Source: Endomicrobiellum devescovinae (lineage in GTDB: Bacteria; Elusimicrobiota; Endomicrobiia; Endomicrobiales; Endomicrobiaceae). From it: 64,000 nt of DNA. Positions within the stretch are counted from its first letter, which is position 1. Every line of letters begins with the position of its first letter. Positions 24,380 to 32,942 of the stretch are shown here, in pieces. The stretch lies in contig JAIRSK010000020.1 in NCBI GenBank assembly GCA_031255495.1, positions 1-64,000 on the forward strand. Direction: 5' to 3'. The notes under the pieces were generated by a model, which worked only from the letters and a program-made list of their open reading frames with translations, had not been told where the DNA came from and did no database searches. The translations under genes and the position numbers were made by a program.

Positions 24380-25842
24380 AATTCCTCCGTTTGCGCCAAA
24401 TTCAATGCATTTATAATTGCTTGAGCTTTTTGACAACATTCGTTATATTCTTTTTCAGGATTGCTATCTGCAACGATACCAGCGCCTGATTGAACATAAA
24501 CTTTTCCATTCTGAAGTTTTGCCATTCTTATTGCAATACACATATCCATGTTTCCTGCAAAATCTATGTAACCTATTGCGCCACCATAAGTTCCGCGTTT
24601 ATGCTTTTCAAGTTTATTTATAATTCCGCATGCAGTTTTTTTAGGCGCTCCAGACAAAGTCCCTGCCGGCAAAACTGCAGATAAAGCGTCTAAATGATCG
24701 TATCCTTTCTTTATCCTTGATTTAATTACAGAAGTTATGTGGCTAACATGCGACAACTTTAGAATTTTCATATGTTCAGTTACTACAACGGAGCCAAATT
24801 CACTTATTTTGCCTAAATCATTTCTTCCCAAATCTACAAGCATATTATGCTCCGCAATTTCTTTTTCATCTTTTAGAAGCTGCGATATGAGCATTTCATC
24901 TTCAACATCATTTTCACCACGTCTGCATGTGCCGGCTAGAGCATAATTCGTTAATTCCCCATCTTTCAATGTAACAAGTGTTTCAGGAGAAGCACCTGCA
25001 ATTTCAATATCTCCAAAATTTAAATAAAACATGTACGGCGATGGGTTTATAGTCCTTAATATTCTATAAGCCTTGAGAAGACTGCCTTCAAAATCTGCTT
25101 CCGTTCTGTTTGATAGCACAGCTTGAAAAATATCGCCTTCAGAAATATGATGCCTTATCTTTCCAACCATTATTTTAAATTCTTCTTTACTGTAAAGCAT
25201 TTTAAAGTCTGATTTGAGTTTTGATTTATCATCTTTCTTTACTAATGTACTTTTTATAAGCTCTTCTACTTCTTTAATTTTTTTCTCTGTTTTCTTAAAC
25301 TCATCTTCAAAATTTTCCACAGGAGTGTTTACTACAATAAAAATTTTTTGCTTTAAATGATCAAAAGTCACAACAGTATCAAAAAGCATAAGGTAAAAAT
25401 CGTCAAAGCCATCATTGTTAGAATTTAAAAGATTTACAGATTTTTCGTTATATTTAAAAAAATCATAAGAAAAATAACCGACAAAACCTCCTGTAAATAA
25501 CGGCATATATTCAAGTCTGGGACTTTTATATTGAGAAATAATATTCCTCAACGATGTTACGGGATCATTTGTAATTATTTCTTCCTTTTTTTCGCCGTCT
25601 ATAAAAATTTTATTGTCTATGCATCTAACTGTAAGTTTTGGATTGGATCCAATAAAAGAATACCTACCCCAGCTACGACTGTTTCCGACGCTTTCTAATA
25701 AAAAACTCTTTTTGTTTTTCTCCATAAAATTCTTGACAACTTCTACAGACGTTTTAATATCTGCGAAAATCTCTTTACATACAGGAATCACGGTGTAATT
25801 GCCAAAATACTTTTTTGCTTCCTCTACTTGAGGTTTAATCAT
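24376..25842 (-). CDS. trpE: Anthranilate synthase component I
   Basis: A 488-residue chorismate-using enzyme, first of the pathway. The N-terminal LLESVGNSRSWGRYSFIG carries the LLES motif of the tryptophan feedback site. The C-terminal half has the chorismate-binding signatures ASPETLVTLKDG, PLAGT-like YALAGTCRRG, EHNMLVDLGRNDLG and GTLSGAPK. It is first in the operon and directly follows the T-box leader; GGGAGTAGG lies just before the ATG. Feedback inhibition by tryptophan is expected in addition to leader control. Confidence 0.96.
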   Translation of the reverse strand: MIKPQVEEAKKYFGNYTVIPVCKEIFADIKTSVEVVKNFMEKNKKSFLLESVGNSRSWGRYSFIGSNPKLTVRCIDNKIFIDGEKKEEIITNDPVTSLRNIISQYKSPRLEYMPLFTGGFVGYFSYDFFKYNEKSVNLLNSNNDGFDDFYLMLFDTVVTFDHLKQKIFIVVNTPVENFEDEFKKTEKKIKEVEELIKSTLVKKDDKSKLKSDFKMLYSKEEFKIMVGKIRHHISEGDIFQAVLSNRTEADFEGSLLKAYRILRTINPSPYMFYLNFGDIEIAGASPETLVTLKDGELTNYALAGTCRRGENDVEDEMLISQLLKDEKEIAEHNMLVDLGRNDLGKISEFGSVVVTEHMKILKLSHVSHITSVIKSRIKKGYDHLDALSAVLPAGTLSGAPKKTACGIINKLEKHKRGTYGGAIGYIDFAGNMDMCIAIRMAKLQNGKVYVQSGAGIVADSNPEKEYNECCQKAQAIINALNLAQTEEL

Positions 25843-25849
25843 TTCCTAC

Positions 25850-26186
25850 TCCCTTTGCCAAAGACAGACAAAAAAAACGTCCGTCCAAAGCACAAAATAT
25901 GTCAAGGACAGACGTTAAAATTTGTCCGCGGTGCCACCTTGATTTATAGGCAAAGCAATAAAAAGCTAAACCTATACTCTTTTCAGAGCGCCAACACGCT
26001 CGTCGCAAGTAACGCATGCGATGCGTCGCGGAATACTAGGGATTTATAATCCTTTTGACCGCGCCCTCTCTGGTCCATTTGATAATCTGCGTTGTGCGGG
26101 AATCTCAGCTGCGCCCGCTCTTTGTAACTGCACAATTACCGTTATCTCCACATCAACGGTTTTGAGGGGAATACCCTCTATAGTCA
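25850..26186 (-). ncRNA. Tryptophan T-box riboswitch leader of the trp operon
   Basis: The leader before trpE holds the diagnostic T-box AAGGTGGCACCGCGG (minus strand, 25940-25926). Upstream is a long stem I region whose 3' side contains AAATGGACC; UGG at 26077-26075 is the likely specifier for tRNA-Trp. In the T-box bulge the UGGC bases would pair with GCCA at the 3' end of the tRNA, in accord with the G discriminator usual for tRNA-Trp. A terminator lies immediately downstream, so uncharged tRNA-Trp should favour the antiterminator and switch on all seven trp genes. The transcript start is inferred from the promoter at 26192-26220. Confidence 0.94.
25870..25916 (-). terminator. T-box-controlled intrinsic terminator before trpE
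   Basis: On the minus strand AACGTCTGTCC pairs with GGACGGACGTT over 11 positions with one T-G pair, around a 19-base loop, followed by a run of eight T residues. It is mutually exclusive with the antiterminator that uses the upstream T-box sequence. Confidence 0.92.
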
Positions 26187-26191
26187 ATTTG

Positions 26192-26220
26192 ATATTAGTA
26201 CAAGTTATACTAAATGTCAA
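26192..26220 (-). promoter_or_regulatory. Promoter of the trp leader
   Basis: On the minus strand TTGACA (26220-26215), a 17-bp spacer and TAATAT (26197-26192) form a near-consensus housekeeping promoter. Transcription should begin near 26185, just ahead of T-box stem I. No operator-like repeat overlaps it, so control probably rests on the RNA. Confidence 0.85.
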
Positions 26221-26231
26221 CTTTTAGTTCG

Positions 26232-26256
26232 GCAAAATCCTAAAGTTTATCGGATT
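26232..26256 (-). terminator. Weak terminator after the autotransporter gene
   Basis: On the minus strand AATCC and GGATT pair around the loop GATAAACTTTA, followed by TTTG. It lies between the autotransporter stop and the trp promoter. The stem is short, so this is tentative. Confidence 0.35.
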
Positions 26257-26271
26257 AGATAGTTCAATTGT

Positions 26272-28809
26272 TTAATTGCTTATCTTCTTTTCATAAAAAT
26301 CTTTTTGGAGAATGTTAAATTTAAAATTTGCACCTACATTACAGTAAAATCCTCTTTTAATATCAAGGTCTGAGACAATACTGTTTAGATTTGCGTAAAC
26401 CCCTAAATATTTAGTAATGTCATAAATTATTCCTAATCCGAATATAACATTGAATAGATCATTTTCTAAACCTTTAATATTCATCTCTTGCAAACCATTT
26501 TTTAATTTTGCTTTAACATCACCTGTCCTTCCATAAAGAAATAAATATGCCTTTAATTCTGCCTGCCATTTAAATTTTGACTCAATGCCATTGTTTACTC
26601 GCAATCCAAATAATGTTTCAGCCATATTATAAGAATTACTGAATACGTTCAAATCTGCGGCGTTAGCTCCTTTTTCAATAAAATCATCTGTATGAACATA
26701 ACTGTAGAAAAGACTAACAAAAGGTTTTATACATAGCGTATTGTTATAGTAATGATTGTACGCTAGTTCCGCAGCAGCATTAACATTATACCCTGCAAAT
26801 TCTGCCCCTGTTTTTCTTTTTAAAAATTTTACGTTTCTTTTAGAAGTGTATTTATCTCTACCGCCAATAAGCAGAACTCTTGTCTCCAAATTATTATCAA
26901 AAAAATATGAACCATAGCAGCCAACATTATATCCATTTATATCAACTTTATCGTCATTCTGACTGGAATTAGAATCAACAGAGCCAACAGTTATACCAAA
27001 AACATGAGCATCTTCTTTTAATATGTCAAAGCCTACTTGAAAACCCTTCTGATATGATTTAAAGTCGTCCTGAGAATTATTGTCGCCTTTGCATAAATTA
27101 TTTGCGCTATACCAATGACCCCATATATTTCTCTTGCTTAATGCGCCATCGTTTGAGAAATAGTTTCTTTCAAGTCTTGATAAAATATTATTTCTTACAG
27201 CGTTTAACGCCGGAACTGTAATCGCATTAGCGTAAACATATCCTGAAAGATCATTCAAAGCAGCTTTTATGTTTACAATATTATCCTTATAGTGCGGATC
27301 TATTTTATCTATCGTATCAATTATAAAAAATAAATCACCTACGGCATCTCCATAATCACTATCCAAAGCAAAAGCTACGCTACGTTCATTATCTGATAAA
27401 CCGTCAACACTACTTAATTGATCAACTTGAAGCGTCAAATTAACTTCATGCCACAAGTTTGGATTTCCGCTAACGCCATAATCAATAGCCGAATGAACTC
27501 TAGTCATAAAACAACCTTCAGAATTAGTATTGTCAAAACTGATAGAGCCACTACCACCGCTGCCACCAACACTTGTTGCCACAATTATATTGTATGTTAC
27601 GCTTCCAGAATAAACACCTGAAAATACAGCTTTGATCTTGCTGCCATCCATTTGTGCCCTATTTTCAATAATTATTTTGTCTGAAAATTTATTCTCCAAA
27701 TTTATGTCATAACATATAGAAGCTGAGGAAGTTAATTTGAAAAATTTCAACTCGCTTGAGCTTTGAGTTCTCATATTTATAAAAACGCCTGTCGCAAAAT
27801 AAACCTCCCTAGCATAAAAAGTTGATCCATCACCAAAATTCATAACGCCTTCATAAACATTAAATGTTCTAAGATCAAAATCACCATTAAAAACAAGAGT
27901 TCCCTTTCCAGTTTTATTAACAATACTATCACTATTGTCACATAATATTCCGCCGTCAAGAGTTATTGTTCGGGAAACAGCCGCATCAAAGATTAAAGTA
28001 TTTCCTCCCTGTATGTATATGTCGTTTCTTATATAAGCACCAAGCTCATTTTGCATTGTATTGCCAGAAAATGACATATCTTTTGTTACGGCTTTAAATG
28101 TTGAAATACTTCCTCCATTTAGGAATATTGCGCCACCTAATCTGCTGGCTTTATTGTTAACAAAATATCCTCCGTCATTTAAACTAACATCGTTTGAATA
28201 TACTGCTCCTCCCAAAGACGCTTCATTGCTTTCTGCCACAACATAAGAATTAAAAACTACGCTTCCTGAAGAACAATAAATAACTCCGCCGACTCCGCTT
28301 AAAGCGACATTTTCCTTAAATATTACATTGTCCGTAAAAGTTAGAGTCCCTGAAGATAAAAACACGGCTCCGCCGGAGCCTTCGCTGGCAGTATTTTGTA
28401 TAAAAGACACATTCCCGTTTAATGTGAAATTCTCTCCGGGAACGCAAATTGCAGCGCCACCTCTAAAAGAACTTCCTTTATACGTACCGCCTTTTAAAAC
28501 TAAACCGTCTATAGTTAAAGATGTATTCAAAGAATTTTCAGGAAGAGAAAAAAAGTTATTGTTTTTGTTTGCAGTAAGAGTTCTTATTATATTGGAATTG
28601 TTGGTAGAAAGTTTTCCACCTGATTGAAGAGCAACTGATGTTGACAGAAAAAAGTCGCCATAGAAAATACCTGCGGTGTCAGCGTTAAGAGCTGCCCAAT
28701 TAGCAGGGTTATCCACATCTGTTTGTGTTTTAAAATCTACAGCGTGCAGAAACGCTGTAATGTAAAAGAAAAAGCAAATAATAGATACTATTACTTTTAA
28801 CTTTTTCAT
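26272..28809 (-). CDS. Autotransporter with polymorphic outer-membrane-protein repeats
   Basis: An 845-residue exported protein. A signal peptide (about 1-23) precedes a passenger rich in GGA and F-x-x-N repeats (for example GGAVFLSSGTLTF, GGAVYSNDV, GGAIFLNGGS, residues about 110-250), the PMP-type right-handed beta-helix known from chlamydial Pmp proteins. A Gly/Ser stretch lies near 420, and residues from about 560 resemble an autotransporter beta-barrel with alternating aromatic strands, ending GANFKFNIL plus a 12-residue tail rather than a terminal Phe. It would display the passenger on the cell surface, perhaps for adhesion. Its mRNA may be nearly leaderless. A T-box leader follows it. 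Confidence 0.85.
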   Translation of the reverse strand: MKKLKVIVSIICFFFYITAFLHAVDFKTQTDVDNPANWAALNADTAGIFYGDFFLSTSVALQSGGKLSTNNSNIIRTLTANKNNNFFSLPENSLNTSLTIDGLVLKGGTYKGSSFRGGAAICVPGENFTLNGNVSFIQNTASEGSGGAVFLSSGTLTFTDNVIFKENVALSGVGGVIYCSSGSVVFNSYVVAESNEASLGGAVYSNDVSLNDGGYFVNNKASRLGGAIFLNGGSISTFKAVTKDMSFSGNTMQNELGAYIRNDIYIQGGNTLIFDAAVSRTITLDGGILCDNSDSIVNKTGKGTLVFNGDFDLRTFNVYEGVMNFGDGSTFYAREVYFATGVFINMRTQSSSELKFFKLTSSASICYDINLENKFSDKIIIENRAQMDGSKIKAVFSGVYSGSVTYNIIVATSVGGSGGSGSISFDNTNSEGCFMTRVHSAIDYGVSGNPNLWHEVNLTLQVDQLSSVDGLSDNERSVAFALDSDYGDAVGDLFFIIDTIDKIDPHYKDNIVNIKAALNDLSGYVYANAITVPALNAVRNNILSRLERNYFSNDGALSKRNIWGHWYSANNLCKGDNNSQDDFKSYQKGFQVGFDILKEDAHVFGITVGSVDSNSSQNDDKVDINGYNVGCYGSYFFDNNLETRVLLIGGRDKYTSKRNVKFLKRKTGAEFAGYNVNAAAELAYNHYYNNTLCIKPFVSLFYSYVHTDDFIEKGANAADLNVFSNSYNMAETLFGLRVNNGIESKFKWQAELKAYLFLYGRTGDVKAKLKNGLQEMNIKGLENDLFNVIFGLGIIYDITKYLGVYANLNSIVSDLDIKRGFYCNVGANFKFNILQKDFYEKKISN

Positions 28810-28817
28810 CTAATAAG

Positions 28818-28846
28818 ATTTTATATAATACTTTAAGATGTGTAAA
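28818..28846 (-). promoter_or_regulatory. Promoter of the autotransporter gene, near-leaderless
   Basis: On the minus strand TTTACA (28846-28841), 17 bp, and TAAAAT (28823-28818). Only 8 bp separate the -10 box from the ATG at 28809, and no ribosome binding site precedes the ATG, so the mRNA would have a leader of about 0-3 bases. Confidence 0.55.
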
Positions 28847-28866
28847 TAGGGATAGACAACTTAAAG

Positions 28867-29136
28867 TTAGTCATTAACCGAAAATCTGTACTCTATTTCG
28901 TCTGGCGATGCAACGTTTAATTCGCTGCGAACCATTCTTTCTAAATAAGAAGGCTCATTTTCAAGATAATATATTCTTTTTTTAAGCAATTCGTTTTGAT
29001 ATTGAGCATATTTAATACCTCTATTTAATTTATTTATCTCAAAACATCGTCTAACAAGTGTCCTATTTCCTTCATTAAAAATTAAAATCAAGAGAAAAAC
29101 TAGCAATATAATATAACGAATTTTTATTTTTTTCAT
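28867..29136 (-). CDS. FtsB/DivIC-like septum formation initiator protein
   Basis: An 89-residue bitopic protein: a short basic N-terminus, one transmembrane helix (about residues 8-21, IILLVFLLILIF) and a coiled coil (RCFEINKLNRGIKYAQYQNELLKKRIYYLE) that ends with the SYLERMVRSELN block typical of the FtsB/DivIC family. FtsB links FtsQ and FtsL at the division site. The family is short and variable, so FtsL-like is possible, but the C-terminal block favours FtsB. It follows lptE by 26 bp. Confidence 0.75.
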   Translation of the reverse strand: MKKIKIRYIILLVFLLILIFNEGNRTLVRRCFEINKLNRGIKYAQYQNELLKKRIYYLENEPSYLERMVRSELNVASPDEIEYRFSVND

Positions 29137-29162
29137 AGTTTTATTTTTAACAATATATTTAA

Positions 29163-29744
29163 TTATTGCGCAGGAACTTTTTTTTCTGATATGCTAGTTG
29201 CGGAGCCAAAACCTTTAATAACCCTTCTTACAATATTTCTAGACATCTTAATCCAAACAATTTCTCTTGCCTCTTCTTCACTCATTCCATCATCTATAGA
29301 ATCTTTTCCGCTTGGTCTTCTATTTATATCGCGATAAATTTGTATTCCTTCCATATTTGGCTCAGTCCATAGAGTTACATTATTGTCATTATCAACTAAT
29401 GAAACACTTGCAATAATCCACATTTTATATTGCTCTGCGACATTGTTTATATCATAGGTAAGCGGCTGCAAAATGTATCTCTTAATTATCACCGTAAGAA
29501 CTCCGTCTGCATCTTTTTCTTTGTTTACTAAAGATAAACGCCCGCTGTTAATTATTTCTTCTATAACTTCGTTTGTAAATTTTGATTCTATCCCAAATTG
29601 GTTAGTATTATTCCCAAAAGGTTTAACATAAACTTTTTTAATATGTTCTGGCAAGAGTTGAACTGCTGGCTCATATAGAGATGTGCATGAACTGAGACTT
29701 ATAAACAAAAAAGCCGCAAATAAATAAACAATAATTTTTTTCAC
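29163..29744 (-). CDS. LptE-like LPS-assembly lipoprotein
   Basis: A 193-residue protein with a lipoprotein signal (MKKIIVYLFAAFLFISLSSC, lipobox LSSC with Cys20). The mature part resembles LptE: IKKVYVKPFGNNTNQFGIESKFTNEVIEEI then VLTVIIKRYILQPLTYD. LptE plugs the LptD barrel that inserts lipopolysaccharide into the outer membrane. It directly follows leuS, as lptE does in E. coli, which adds weight. It implies an LPS-bearing outer membrane, though a generic outer-membrane lipoprotein remains possible. Confidence 0.8.
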   Translation of the reverse strand: MKKIIVYLFAAFLFISLSSCTSLYEPAVQLLPEHIKKVYVKPFGNNTNQFGIESKFTNEVIEEIINSGRLSLVNKEKDADGVLTVIIKRYILQPLTYDINNVAEQYKMWIIASVSLVDNDNNVTLWTEPNMEGIQIYRDINRRPSGKDSIDDGMSEEEAREIVWIKMSRNIVRRVIKGFGSATSISEKKVPAQ

Positions 29745-29757
29745 AGAGCCTCCATAA

Positions 29758-32196
29758 TTACTTTACCACTATAGTAACTATCTTATTTTTAACATATATA
29801 AATTTAACTACCTGTTTATCTTTTAAATAAGCTGATATTTTCTCATCTGAATTTACAGCTTTCTTTACTTCGTCTTCTGGCGCATCGGCAGAAACAGTTA
29901 TTCTTCCTTTTAATTTTCCATTTATTTGTATAGGAATTTCAATAGAAGATTCTTTGATCATACTTTCATCAAAAACAGGCCATGCATGAATTGAGATACA
30001 TTCATTATTTCCAAGTTTTTCCCAAATTTCTTCACATAAATGAGGAGTAATAGGTGCAAGTAGTAATATCAATGTCTTATATACTTCCAACGATACTCCG
30101 TCGTCATTAGCATGATATTTATAGGAATATAGTGCGTTCACAAGCTCCATAATTGATGAAATCGCAGTATTAAACTGAAATTCTTTTTCAATATCAGACG
30201 TAACTTTCTTTACGGTCTTATGCATAGTTCTCAAAATATCGTCTTTATCCTTTTGAGAAGCAGCAGCTATAGACTTTGTATTTACAACATCAAAAAGACG
30301 CCATACTCTATTTACAAATCTCCAACATCCTTCTATTCCATCGGAAGACCAATCAAGCTGTTTCTGAGGAGGCGCTGCAAAAAGAATAAACAATCTTGCT
30401 GTATCAGCTCCATACTTTGGAAGTATTTCGTCAGGACTTACAACGTTTCCTTTAGATTTTGACATTGCGCTGCCACCAAGAGTTACCATTCCTTGAGTTA
30501 GCAAATTCGTAAAAGGTTCATCGTATTTTACAAGACCTAAGTCTCTCATGACTTTAAACCAAAAACGGGCGTATATCAAGTGCATGCAAGCGTGTTCTAT
30601 TCCGCCGATATACTGATTTACAGGCATCCAATAATTTGCTTTTACGCTGCAAAAAGGAGCATTATCATTGTGTGAGTCGCAATATCGTGCATAATACCAT
30701 GAAGAGTCAACAAAAGTATCCATCGTGTCGGTTTCTCTGCTCGCATCTTTACCACATTTTGGACATTTAACATTTACAAATGTCTTACTTGTCTTTAAAG
30801 GAGACTCGCCTGCTCCTGTGAATTCTACGTCTTCAGGAAGCAGAACAGGCAACTCTTTTTCAGAAACAGGGACAATGCCGCAGTTATCACAATGAATCAT
30901 TGGTATAGGAGCGCCCCAATATCTCTGTCTTGAAACTAACCAGTCTTTAAGTTTAAAATTTACAGTCTTTTTCCCAAAACCTTGTTTTTCAATCCAGCTT
31001 GAAACAACATCAAAAGCATCAGCAGATTTAACTCCAGAAAATTCTCCAGAATTTACAAGAATACCTTCATCTTCATAAGCATGTTTGCTTATGTCAGAAT
31101 TATTGCCTTTTATTACTTCTATGACAGGAACATCAAACTTTTTAGCAAACTCCCAATCTCTTTGGTCGTGAGCAGGCACAGCCATAATAGCACCCGTGCC
31201 GTATCCAGTTAAAACGTAATCTGCTGTAAAAATAGGGATTTCTTTCCTCGTAGCAGGATTTAAGGCATTTATGCCTTCCAGTCTTATTCCTGTTTTTTCT
31301 TTGCTTGATGCCCTTTCTATATTTGATTTTCTGCCGCTTGCAAGAATATATTGGGCAACTTGTTCATAATTTTTAATTTTAGATTTTAACTCATTGATTA
31401 TTTCATGTTCGGGAGCTACAACCATAAAAGTTACGCCAAAGATTGTATCAGGACGCGTAGTAAATATTTTTAAATTTTTACCAGAACCTGAGATTTTAAA
31501 GTCCACTTCGGCTCCGTAAGATTTGCCTATCCAATTTTTCTGCATTGATAAAACTTGTTCTGACCATCCGCCAAGCTGTTTGTGTCCTTCCAAAAGTTCA
31601 TCTGCATAATCTGTGATTTTTATAAACCACTGCTCCAAGTCTCTATGCTCGGTATGGCTGTCGCATCTCCAACATACGCCGTTTGAAACTTGTTCGTTTG
31701 CAAGAACTGTTTGACATGACGGACACCAATTAACATTAGCATTCTTTCTAAACACTAAACCTTTTTCCCACATCTTTATAAAAAACCACTGAGTCCATTT
31801 GTAATATTCAGGGTCGCATGTTGCGGTTTCTCTGCTCCAATCGTAGGAAAACCCTAAAGATTTCAATTGTTCTCTCATACGGGCGATATTTTGTTTAGTC
31901 CATTTTGCAGGGTGTATTTTATTTTTAATTGCAGCATTTTCAGCAGGAAGACCAAAAGCGTCCCAGCCTGCTGTATATAAAACATTTTTGCCCTTCATTC
32001 TGTGAAAACGAGCGTAAACATCTCCTATGCTATAATTACGGACATGTCCCATATGCAGATTGCCTGAAGGATAAGGTAACATTTCCAGACAATAGTATTT
32101 TTCTTTTTTAGAGTCTTCTTTACTCTCAAATATTTTGCTTTCAGACCATTTTTTCTGCCACTTTTTTTCCACTTCTAAATGATTATATTCTGTCAC
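29758..32196 (-). CDS. leuS: Leucyl-tRNA synthetase
   Basis: An 812-residue class I synthetase. HIGH motif in MLPYPSGNLHMGHVRNY (about 37-53), zinc-type cysteines in NWCPSCQ and WRCDSH (about 155-180), a CP1 editing domain with the TRPDTIFG motif, a second Cys cluster (HCDNCG, KCPKCG), and KMSKS as MSKSKGN. The C-terminal part ends KFIYVKNKIVTIVVK. It is about 50 residues shorter than E. coli LeuRS, within the family range. It sits between tlyA and lptE. Confidence 0.98.
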   Translation of the reverse strand: MTEYNHLEVEKKWQKKWSESKIFESKEDSKKEKYYCLEMLPYPSGNLHMGHVRNYSIGDVYARFHRMKGKNVLYTAGWDAFGLPAENAAIKNKIHPAKWTKQNIARMREQLKSLGFSYDWSRETATCDPEYYKWTQWFFIKMWEKGLVFRKNANVNWCPSCQTVLANEQVSNGVCWRCDSHTEHRDLEQWFIKITDYADELLEGHKQLGGWSEQVLSMQKNWIGKSYGAEVDFKISGSGKNLKIFTTRPDTIFGVTFMVVAPEHEIINELKSKIKNYEQVAQYILASGRKSNIERASSKEKTGIRLEGINALNPATRKEIPIFTADYVLTGYGTGAIMAVPAHDQRDWEFAKKFDVPVIEVIKGNNSDISKHAYEDEGILVNSGEFSGVKSADAFDVVSSWIEKQGFGKKTVNFKLKDWLVSRQRYWGAPIPMIHCDNCGIVPVSEKELPVLLPEDVEFTGAGESPLKTSKTFVNVKCPKCGKDASRETDTMDTFVDSSWYYARYCDSHNDNAPFCSVKANYWMPVNQYIGGIEHACMHLIYARFWFKVMRDLGLVKYDEPFTNLLTQGMVTLGGSAMSKSKGNVVSPDEILPKYGADTARLFILFAAPPQKQLDWSSDGIEGCWRFVNRVWRLFDVVNTKSIAAASQKDKDDILRTMHKTVKKVTSDIEKEFQFNTAISSIMELVNALYSYKYHANDDGVSLEVYKTLILLLAPITPHLCEEIWEKLGNNECISIHAWPVFDESMIKESSIEIPIQINGKLKGRITVSADAPEDEVKKAVNSDEKISAYLKDKQVVKFIYVKNKIVTIVVK

Positions 32197-32207
32197 GTTT
32201 CTCCCCT

Positions 32208-32942
32208 TTACTTTTCTAGTAAAACAAAATGTTCTAGGTTTCCTTTGGGTCCTTTAAGTTCTGAGTCAGCTTCAGAAATTATCTTAAAGCCCAAGCTTAA
32301 AGCAAAATTTTTAATTTTACTTATAGCTTTTTGCCTCAACTTTTCATCCCTTACAACGCCTTTCTTTATTTCCGAAGGTTCAAGTTCAAATTGAGGTTTT
32401 ATCATAGCTAAAACAGAGCTATTTTCACAAATGGTTTTATATACCATTGGCAAAATCTTATCAAGCGAAATAAAAGAAACATCTATAGTCGTAAAATCTA
32501 CTCTATCTTTTAATAAAGCATCGTCAAAATATCTAAAATTGACGTTTTCTATATTTATTACTCTTTTGTCATTTCTTAATTTATAATGAAGCTGCCCAGA
32601 ACCGACATCAACAGAATAAACTTTAATGGCTCCCTTTTGAAGCATACAATCTGTAAAACCGCCTGTTGATGCCCCTATATCAAGACAAATATACCCTTTA
32701 ACATCAATATTTAAAGACCTCAAAGCCGACTCTAATTTTAGTCCGCCTCTGGAAACATAAGGATTTATATTTTTTATTTCAATTATATCTTCGTCGCCGA
32801 CCAATACGCTCGGTTTGTACTGAACTTGATTATTTACAAAAACACTACCGCCCATTATAAAGGCTTGAGCTTTGGTTCTTGTTTCCGCAAAGCCTTTTTC
32901 AAACACTAAAATATCTAAACGTTTCTTCTTATTTTTTTCCAT
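32208..32942 (-). CDS. tlyA: TlyA family rRNA 2'-O-methyltransferase
   Basis: About 244 residues from the ATG at 32942; the TTG two codons earlier is less likely. An S4 RNA-binding domain (residues about 5-65, RLDILVFEKGFAETRTKAQAF) is followed by an FtsJ-like SAM methyltransferase with CLDIGASTGGFTDC as motif I and the catalytic Lys/Asp series (KPQFEL late). TlyA methylates C1409 of 16S and C1920 of 23S rRNA in mycobacteria and was once named hemolysin A. It overlaps the end of dxs by about 14 bases. Confidence 0.9.
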   Translation of the reverse strand: MEKNKKKRLDILVFEKGFAETRTKAQAFIMGGSVFVNNQVQYKPSVLVGDEDIIEIKNINPYVSRGGLKLESALRSLNIDVKGYICLDIGASTGGFTDCMLQKGAIKVYSVDVGSGQLHYKLRNDKRVINIENVNFRYFDDALLKDRVDFTTIDVSFISLDKILPMVYKTICENSSVLAMIKPQFELEPSEIKKGVVRDEKLRQKAISKIKNFALSLGFKIISEADSELKGPKGNLEHFVLLEK

